Below are positions 4,992 to 9,332 of a DNA stretch of 9,332 bases, piece after piece; positions within the stretch are counted from its first letter, which is position 1, and the number at the start of each line of letters is the position of its first letter. Location: the NCBI GenBank assembly GCA_964464685.1, contig CAYXGV010000036.1, forward strand, positions 1 to 9,332, in the 5' to 3' direction. The notes under the pieces are model-generated. The model was not told the origin of the DNA. It saw only the letters and a program-made list of their open reading frames with translations, and made no database searches. Position numbers and translations under genes: made by a program. Origin of the DNA: JABIBU01 sp964464685. GTDB lineage: Bacteria > Patescibacteriota > Patescibacteriia > Magasanikbacterales > UBA922.

Positions 4992-7900
4992 ATGTATCTA
5001 AAAAGCATTGAAATTCATGGTTTCAAGTCCTTTGCCAATAGGACTGTTTTGGATTTTTTGGCACCAAAGAATGGGCAAAATAGTATTACTTCTGTGGTTG
5101 GGCCGAATGGTTCGGGCAAGAGTAATATATCTGATGCTATTCGTTGGGTGATGGGGGAGCAGAGCATGAAGCATATTCGTGGTAAAAAAAGTTCAGATAT
5201 AATTTTTTCTGGCTCAGAAATAAAAGGTCAGATGGGTATGGCTAGTGTGACTTTGACTCTGGATAATTCTGATGGTCGGGTTCCAATTGATTTTGATGAA
5301 TTAGTTATTACTCGTCGTTATTATCGTTCGGGTGAAAGTGAATATTTGATAAATAATAAATCAGTTCGTTTGCTTGATTTACAAATTTTATTAGCCCAAG
5401 CCCAATTTGGACAAGGGTCATACAGCGTGATTGGTCAGGGTATGATTGATAGATTGCTTTTGCAAACACCACAAGAGCGGAAAGATTTTTTTGATGAAGC
5501 CTCTGGTATCAAAGAATTTCAAATTAAACGTCATCAAGCGACTCTCAAACTTCATCGGACTAGTGAAAATATTGAACAGGCAGAATTATTATTAAATGAG
5601 ATTTCACCCCGTTTGCACACTTTGGCTCGTCAGGTAAAAAAATTAGAAAAACGTCAAGATGTAGAATTAAAATTGCGTGAAGCTCAAGAAAGTTATTATA
5701 TTAGTTTATTTAATTATAATAAAAGTCAGTTAGATACGGTCAATACTAATTTGGATATTATTGAAAAAGAATATAATCAGGTCAATGAAAAATTATTATC
5801 AGCGCAAAAAGAATTGGCTAATTTGGCACACGAGAGTTCACGTCAGGATCAATTTGAGAGTTTGCAAAGACAGCACCAAGAATTGCAAAGACAAAAAAAT
5901 TCATTAGAACGCGACCGAGCTGTATTGCAAGGAAAATTACAAACTGAATATTCCAAAGTTGGTAAACAAAATGTTGGTTGGCTGGAAAATAAAGTTGAAG
6001 AATTAAAATCCGAACAAAATAAAGCTAGCCAAGATTTGACTGAGGTAGAAATTAATTTAGATAAAACTGGACTTTCCATTGCTGAGCAAAAACAATTGAT
6101 AGAAAAAATAACAGTTGAACGGACTGAATTGCGTGGTCAGATCTCCAATACTGAACAACGGGCTACGCAAATGCGAGGTGAACAATCATATTTACAATAT
6201 TCTGGTATCAAAGCTGTTCAAGCAATTTTGGAAGAGCGACATCGTTTGGGTAATGTCTATGGTACCGTTGCTCAGTTGGGAGAGGTGGAGGAAAAATATC
6301 GGTTAGCATTAGATGTGGCAGCTGGTAGCCATTTGTCTTCTTTGGTGGTAGATGGTGATCGGACGGCGCAAAGTTGTATAGAATATTTGCGTCAGTATCA
6401 ATTGGGTTTTGCTACTTTTTTACCGCTCAACAAAATTAAAAGCAGATTTACTTCAGCTGATACTCAGGAACTTTTAAGTCGATCTGGAGTGGTTGGGTTA
6501 GCAATTGATTTGGTAAAATTTGATGATAAATTTTCTAATATTTTTTCCTATGCTTTGGGTAATACTTTGATTGTGGAAGATATTGATGTAGCTCGTGAAA
6601 TTGGGATTGGCCGAGTTAGAATGGTGACACTCGCGGGTGATATTTTGGAAACAAGCGGAAGTATGAAGGGCGGTTTTCGCAATCAAAATCGTCGTCAGGG
6701 TATGGGATTTTCTCAGGGCAATTCACCATATTTTGTGCAAGGAAATATTTTGGATATTGAAGAAAAGTTGGGGGCTTTACAAAAAAAGATTGATACTACT
6801 GAAATTGAATTAAACCAAGCCCAGTCAGTTTTGTTGGAATTACAATCACAAGCTCATATCTCCGGTAGTCGAGCTGATATGTTGGGTAGTAAAAAACAAG
6901 AGATTGACAAAGAGTTGGCAACTTTTGAACAAGAATTGTCACTGTATTCCATGAGTCCAGAAGAGTTTAGTGCCAGTCTAAAAGATATTTCCGGGGAAAA
7001 AGATGATCTGGAAAAAAATATTTTCAATTTAGAAGAACAAATTAAAGGTATTCAAGAAAAGATAGAAGATTTTAATGAAAAAGAAGAATTAAAAAAGAAA
7101 AGAATTTTTGCTTTGCAAGATGTGATGCAAGACGAACAAACAAAATTAAATAAAATTGTTGATGATCGCAACCAAAAAAGAATTGAGATAGCTAAATTGG
7201 AAACCAAACAAGAAGATTTGAGTAATGAAGTTTATCAAGAATTACATTGTAATTTTGATTATTTGGTTGAGCGTGGTGTGGCTGGTGTGGCGATAAGTGA
7301 ATTGGATAATACTCAGCAAGAAATACAAAAATTAAAATATCAATTAACTCTGATTGGTGGTATTGATGAAGAGGTAGTAGGCGAATACCAAGAAACTAAA
7401 GATAGACACGAAGGTTTAACAACTCAGTTGACTGATTTAAAAGCCGCAATGGAAGATTTGGAAGAAATGATTGTTGAGTTAGATGAGGTAATGAAGAAAA
7501 AACGCAATAAAGCTTTTAGACAAATTAAAAAAGAGTTTTCACGTTATTTCGCAATTTTGTTTGAAGGTGGTAAAGCCGATTTAGTTGAAGTATATGGTTG
7601 GGAAAACACGGAAGACGCGGAATTAATAGAGGACACGGAAGTGATTGAAACTGAACAAGGTGTTGATATTGGCCTTGATGAAGAAGATATTAAACCAAAG
7701 AAGAATGGCAAGAAAATTTTGACTGGTATTGAAATAATTGCCAATCCACCTGGTAAAAAAATAAAAAATATTCAAGTGCTGTCTGGTGGTGAAAAAACTT
7801 TGACTTCAATTGCACTTGTTTGTGCCATTCTCATTACCAATCCATCACCACTTGTAGTTTTGGACGAAGTTGAAGCCGCGCTTGATGAAGCTAATACTTT

Positions 7901-8057
7901 ACGATTTAACAAAATAATATCTGAGTTGTCGCTTCATTCACAATTTATTTTGATTACTCACAACAAAGCCACGATGCATGTGGCTGATGCTTTGTATGGT
8001 GTGACGATGGGAGCAGACGGTATTAGTAAGTTGGTAAGTGTTGAACTTGATAAGTGA
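4992..8057 (+). CDS. smc: Chromosome segregation protein SMC
   Basis: The ATPase that compacts and helps segregate the nucleoid, normally with ScpA and ScpB (absent here). The N-terminal head has Walker A GPNGSGKSN (37-45) and FGQGSYSVIGQG (139-150). A coiled coil runs about 172-400. The hinge is about 401-565 and ends in the conserved GSMKGG (556-561). The return coil is about 585-835. The C-terminal head has signature LSGGEK (930-935), Walker B VVLDEVEAALDE (955-966) and switch His990 in ITHNK. At 1021 residues it is shorter than the usual 1150-1200; the loss is in the arms. Between LFEGGKADLVE and TGIEIIANPPGKK is an acidic insert at about 869-908, where Bacillus SMC has only a short link. 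MYLKSIEIHGFKSF is the canonical N terminus, so ATG 4992 is secure although preceded by the pyrimidine-rich CTTCCTTCC rather than a ribosome-binding site. Confidence 0.97.
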   Translation: MYLKSIEIHGFKSFANRTVLDFLAPKNGQNSITSVVGPNGSGKSNISDAIRWVMGEQSMKHIRGKKSSDIIFSGSEIKGQMGMASVTLTLDNSDGRVPIDFDELVITRRYYRSGESEYLINNKSVRLLDLQILLAQAQFGQGSYSVIGQGMIDRLLLQTPQERKDFFDEASGIKEFQIKRHQATLKLHRTSENIEQAELLLNEISPRLHTLARQVKKLEKRQDVELKLREAQESYYISLFNYNKSQLDTVNTNLDIIEKEYNQVNEKLLSAQKELANLAHESSRQDQFESLQRQHQELQRQKNSLERDRAVLQGKLQTEYSKVGKQNVGWLENKVEELKSEQNKASQDLTEVEINLDKTGLSIAEQKQLIEKITVERTELRGQISNTEQRATQMRGEQSYLQYSGIKAVQAILEERHRLGNVYGTVAQLGEVEEKYRLALDVAAGSHLSSLVVDGDRTAQSCIEYLRQYQLGFATFLPLNKIKSRFTSADTQELLSRSGVVGLAIDLVKFDDKFSNIFSYALGNTLIVEDIDVAREIGIGRVRMVTLAGDILETSGSMKGGFRNQNRRQGMGFSQGNSPYFVQGNILDIEEKLGALQKKIDTTEIELNQAQSVLLELQSQAHISGSRADMLGSKKQEIDKELATFEQELSLYSMSPEEFSASLKDISGEKDDLEKNIFNLEEQIKGIQEKIEDFNEKEELKKKRIFALQDVMQDEQTKLNKIVDDRNQKRIEIAKLETKQEDLSNEVYQELHCNFDYLVERGVAGVAISELDNTQQEIQKLKYQLTLIGGIDEEVVGEYQETKDRHEGLTTQLTDLKAAMEDLEEMIVELDEVMKKKRNKAFRQIKKEFSRYFAILFEGGKADLVEVYGWENTEDAELIEDTEVIETEQGVDIGLDEEDIKPKKNGKKILTGIEIIANPPGKKIKNIQVLSGGEKTLTSIALVCAILITNPSPLVVLDEVEAALDEANTLRFNKIISELSLHSQFILITHNKATMHVADALYGVTMGADGISKLVSVELDK

Positions 8058-8116
8058 TTAGTTCACAGTTCATAGAAAATAGTAAAAACCGTTTGGTGAG
8101 ATGTGAATCGTATCCA

Positions 8117-8157
8117 CTTCAGTAGACACAGATAAAAAACCACTATAAAACCTGAAG
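8117..8157. repeat. Dispersed intergenic repeat, copy B
   Basis: Second copy of the repeat seen at 3020-3058, same strand, 32 of 39 identical. Here the ends are complementary: CTTCAG (8117-8122) and CTGAAG (8152-8157), so this copy can close into a hairpin with a 29-base A-rich loop. It lies 60 bases after the smc stop. Confidence 0.55.
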
Positions 8158-8228
8158 GAGTGACAAATTGAATGCGTAGACAAGAAATTTGTTTATTTAG
8201 TGCTTTAGCTTTCTAAATTGCAATCATA

Positions 8229-8254
8229 ACGAAATTCACTGCGGTTCATTTCGT
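8229..8254. repeat. Short inverted repeat between smc and rpsP
   Basis: ACGAAAT (8229-8235) and ATTTCGT (8248-8254) form a 7-bp stem around a 12-base loop. It has no T-tail and is not a terminator by itself. The rest of 8058-8263 holds only the dispersed repeat; I see no gene there. Confidence 0.4.
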
Positions 8255-8263
8255 CAATCCTTG

Positions 8264-8298
8264 AAATAATCCCCGTATAATATACAGGGATTATTTTT
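8264..8298 (+). terminator. Intrinsic terminator downstream of smc
   Basis: AAATAATCCC (8264-8273) pairs with GGGATTATTT (8287-8296). After one C/A mismatch, GTAT (8275-8278) pairs with ATAC (8282-8285) around an AAT loop. TTTTT follows. It stands 206 bases after the smc stop, so the smc mRNA would have a long 3' untranslated region including the dispersed repeat. The A-rich left side may let it act in both directions. Confidence 0.85.
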
Positions 8299-8324
8299 GT
8301 CCCAAGCTACTTATAGTTTAGCTC

Positions 8325-8353
8325 TTGACAATAATTTAATTATCATCTATAAT
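8325..8353 (+). promoter_or_regulatory. Consensus sigma70 promoter of rpsP
   Basis: TTGACA (8325-8330), 17-base spacer, TATAAT (8348-8353), a perfect match. The predicted start is near 8360. The downstream sequence ATGGCTA (8354-8360) is identical to that following the TATAAT at 9285-9290. AGCTA/TAGCT (8305-8309 and 8319-8323) is a small inverted repeat just upstream of the -35; whether it is an operator is unknown. Confidence 0.85.
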
Positions 8354-8359
8354 ATGGCT

Positions 8360-8471
8360 ACTCTCTAATCCTCCTTCGCTCTCACTTCGTTTGAGCTACG
8401 GGGGACAAGTAGTACCGATGTCACGATCGGTTCATCTCTCAGTTTATTAGTTTTTTAAGAGATTAAAAATT
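8360..8471 (+). promoter_or_regulatory. Structured 5' leader of rpsP
   Basis: A leader of about 112 nt with three successive hairpins. I: TCCTCC/GGGGGA (8369-8374 with 8400-8405) with inner GCTC/GAGC (8378-8381 with 8393-8396). II: ACCGAT/ATCGGT (8414-8419 with 8426-8431). III: ATCTCT/AGAGAT (8434-8439 with 8458-8463). The right strand of III contains AAGAG, the only purine-rich word at ribosome-binding distance (about 10 bases) from the rpsP ATG. Folding could therefore hide the initiation site. Many ribosomal protein genes are autoregulated through such leaders, but I do not recognise a known S16 leader class. Confidence 0.45.
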
Positions 8472-8918
8472 ATGTTAACAATCAGACTACAACGTCTAGG
8501 AAAAAAGAAACAACCAACTTATCGTTTGGTTATTTCTGAAAAAACTCGAGATACCCAAGGCCACGCTTTGGAGATTTTGGGTCATTATAATACTATTTCA
8601 GGCAAGACCATGGAATTGAATGAAGAAAGAATTAAGTATTGGTTGTCAAAAGGTGCTCAAGCTTCGGAAACTGTAAATAATTTGTTGGTAAAAGCTGGTG
8701 TTATTACTGGTGCTAAGAAAAAATCTGTAGCTATTACCAAAAAACGTAAAACAAAAATGAACGAAAAAGTTGAAGCTATCAAAGTAGCCGAAGAAGAAAA
8801 GAAAGCCAAAGTTAAAGCTGAGGCTGAAGCAACCCAAGCTAAAGCTGAAGAATCCGTCTCCGCTGAGGCTGTGCCAGATAAAGCTCCTGAAGAAAAAGTT
8901 GAAGAGGTAAAAGAATAA
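8472..8918 (+). CDS. rpsP: 30S ribosomal protein S16 with an extended charged C-terminal tail
   Basis: Small-subunit protein that binds 16S rRNA and helps 30S assembly. The S16 fold is residues 1-80: MLTIRLQRLGKKKQPTYRLV at the N terminus is diagnostic, followed by ALEILGHYNT (32-41), LNEERIKYWLSKGAQ (49-63) and the VNNLLVKAGV helix. Ordinary S16 ends near residue 80-90. Here about 65 residues are added, first basic (81-98) and then Lys/Glu/Ala-rich and increasingly acidic (100-148), likely a flexible or helical tail. Codon use does not change obviously at the junction, and no frameshift is needed. The promoter and structured leader lie upstream, and a terminator follows 22 bases after the stop. 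The usual partners rimM, trmD and rplS are not immediately downstream, so rpsP looks monocistronic. Confidence 0.97.
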   Translation: MLTIRLQRLGKKKQPTYRLVISEKTRDTQGHALEILGHYNTISGKTMELNEERIKYWLSKGAQASETVNNLLVKAGVITGAKKKSVAITKKRKTKMNEKVEAIKVAEEEKKAKVKAEAEATQAKAEESVSAEAVPDKAPEEKVEEVKE

Positions 8919-8939
8919 TGTAGAATTATTAGTAAACTG

Positions 8940-8970
8940 AACCCGTCGTTAGGCGGGTTTTGTTATTTTG
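8940..8970 (+). terminator. Intrinsic terminator of rpsP
   Basis: AACCCGTC (8940-8947) pairs with GGCGGGTT (8952-8959), with one T-G wobble and a GTTA loop. A T-rich tail follows (TTTTGTTATTTTG). Its position directly after the rpsP stop supports a one-gene transcript. Confidence 0.88.
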
Positions 8971-9029
8971 TTATATGTAAGAAAGTCCGGCAATGTTTAT
9001 ATTTTTGTATTTTAATATTGAACATTTGT

Positions 9030-9133
9030 GTCATTGCGAGGAGAAGTTCGCACGACGACGAAGCAATCCCAAACTTTAATGTATTGAAGTATGGGATTGC
9101 TTCGTCCCGATGCGAATTGGGACTCGCAATGAC
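9030..9133. repeat. REP/MITE-like palindromic element
   Basis: A 104-bp interrupted palindrome. GTCATTGCGAG (9030-9040) pairs with CTCGCAATGAC (9123-9133). AGTTCGCA (9045-9052) pairs with TGCGAATT (9111-9118) with one wobble. GACGAAGCAATCCCA (9057-9071) pairs exactly with 9092-9106, and ACTT/AAGT closes the loop. The GTCATTGCGAG...GACGAAGCAATC wording is that of a palindromic repeat I know from many unrelated bacterial genomes, probably spread as a non-autonomous element. It is more G+C-rich than its surroundings and carries no gene. No target-site duplication is obvious. The neighbouring 8971-9029 and 9134-9230 contain nothing I can identify. Confidence 0.85.
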
Positions 9134-9233
9134 GCATATCACCGCTTTTTTCATAACTATTTGATAGTAAAAATATATATAAAGCTCTTGTTTCTGACAT
9201 GTTATATTGTTAATTGTCGGATGTTATTTGTTT

Positions 9234-9252
9234 CCGCACTTCGATGGTGTGG
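9234..9252. repeat. Small hairpin upstream of the last promoter
   Basis: CCGCAC (9234-9239) pairs with GTGTGG (9247-9252), one G-T wobble, 7-base loop. It sits 10 bases before the -35 at 9262. It has no T-tail. It may be chance or a binding site. Confidence 0.3.
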
Positions 9253-9261
9253 ACAATCATC

Positions 9262-9290
9262 TTGACTATTAGTTTTTGGCATGTTATAAT
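9262..9290 (+). promoter_or_regulatory. Sigma70 promoter with extended -10 for a gene beyond the right edge
   Basis: TTGACT (9262-9267), 17-base spacer, TATAAT (9285-9290) preceded by TGT, an extended -10. The start is predicted near 9297. The following leader has a hairpin CCGGATT/AATTCGG (9300-9306 with 9313-9319, one wobble). The last three bases of the window, 9330-9332, are ATG and may be the start codon of the next gene, which cannot be identified. Confidence 0.78.
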
Positions 9291-9332
9291 ATGGCTAATC
9301 CGGATTTCGTCGAATTCGGTGTTTAAATCATG

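Noticed and set aside
8405..8435. AGTAGTACCG followed by a hairpin, reminiscent of a T-box leader
   Set aside because: No T-box bulge sequence, specifier loop or competing terminator; the downstream gene is a ribosomal protein, not an amino-acid-related gene.
8979..8993. AAGAAAGTCCGGC resembling the RNase P RNA conserved region I
   Set aside because: No other conserved RNase P region follows; the next 300 bases hold a palindromic repeat and a promoter.
9012..9200. Overlapping minus-strand open frames of about 60 codons
   Set aside because: They lie across the palindromic repeat, whose symmetry creates open frames on both strands; no start signal or protein-like composition.
1..9332. Alternative genetic code (UGA as Gly or Trp)
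   Set aside because: UGA ends the sHSP and SMC genes at the expected family C-termini, and no in-frame UGA is needed within any conserved domain.

Overview
The window is AT-rich, compact bacterial DNA that most resembles a Patescibacteria (Candidate Phyla Radiation, Parcubacteria-like) genome. The signs are a membrane-anchored VanW-family protein, an SMC with short arms, an S16 with a Lys/Glu/Ala tail, no clear Shine-Dalgarno sequence before any start, and palindromic repeats between genes. UGA serves as an ordinary stop (sHSP, smc), which argues against the UGA=Gly lineages (Gracilibacteria, Absconditabacteria). The lineage is inferred from gene character, not from a marker tree.

Layout. 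1-450: small heat-shock protein whose frame runs off the left edge. 460-2463: VanW/peptidoglycan-binding protein, 9 bases downstream and probably co-transcribed, closed by an intrinsic terminator. 2464-3053: no protein gene. It holds a fully consensus sigma70 promoter, about 300 nt of hairpin-rich sequence ending in a terminator (a candidate standalone noncoding RNA that I cannot assign), a perfect 38-bp palindrome inside a second inverted repeat, and one copy of a dispersed repeat. 3054-3653 (minus): ClpP with its own promoter. 3708-4682 (minus): DHH/DHHA1 phosphoesterase of the NrnA type. 4683-4991: divergent promoters sharing one -35 site, 17-bp tandem repeats in the phosphoesterase leader and a 23-bp-arm inverted repeat in the smc leader. 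4992-8057: SMC. 8058-8471: second copy of the dispersed repeat, hairpins, a terminator, then a consensus promoter and structured leader for rpsP. 8472-8918: S16. 8919-9332: terminator, a 104-bp REP/MITE-like element and an outward promoter for a gene beyond the right edge.

Functionally these are housekeeping genes: protein quality control (sHSP, ClpP), envelope (VanW), short-RNA or nucleotide turnover (NrnA-like), chromosome organisation (SMC) and translation (S16). They do not form one pathway. Apart from the probable sHSP-VanW operon, each gene seems to have its own promoter. The novelty is mainly between genes: the unassigned RNA, the shared -35 divergent promoter, the palindromic elements, and a promoter plus initial transcribed sequence shared by rpsP and the next gene.
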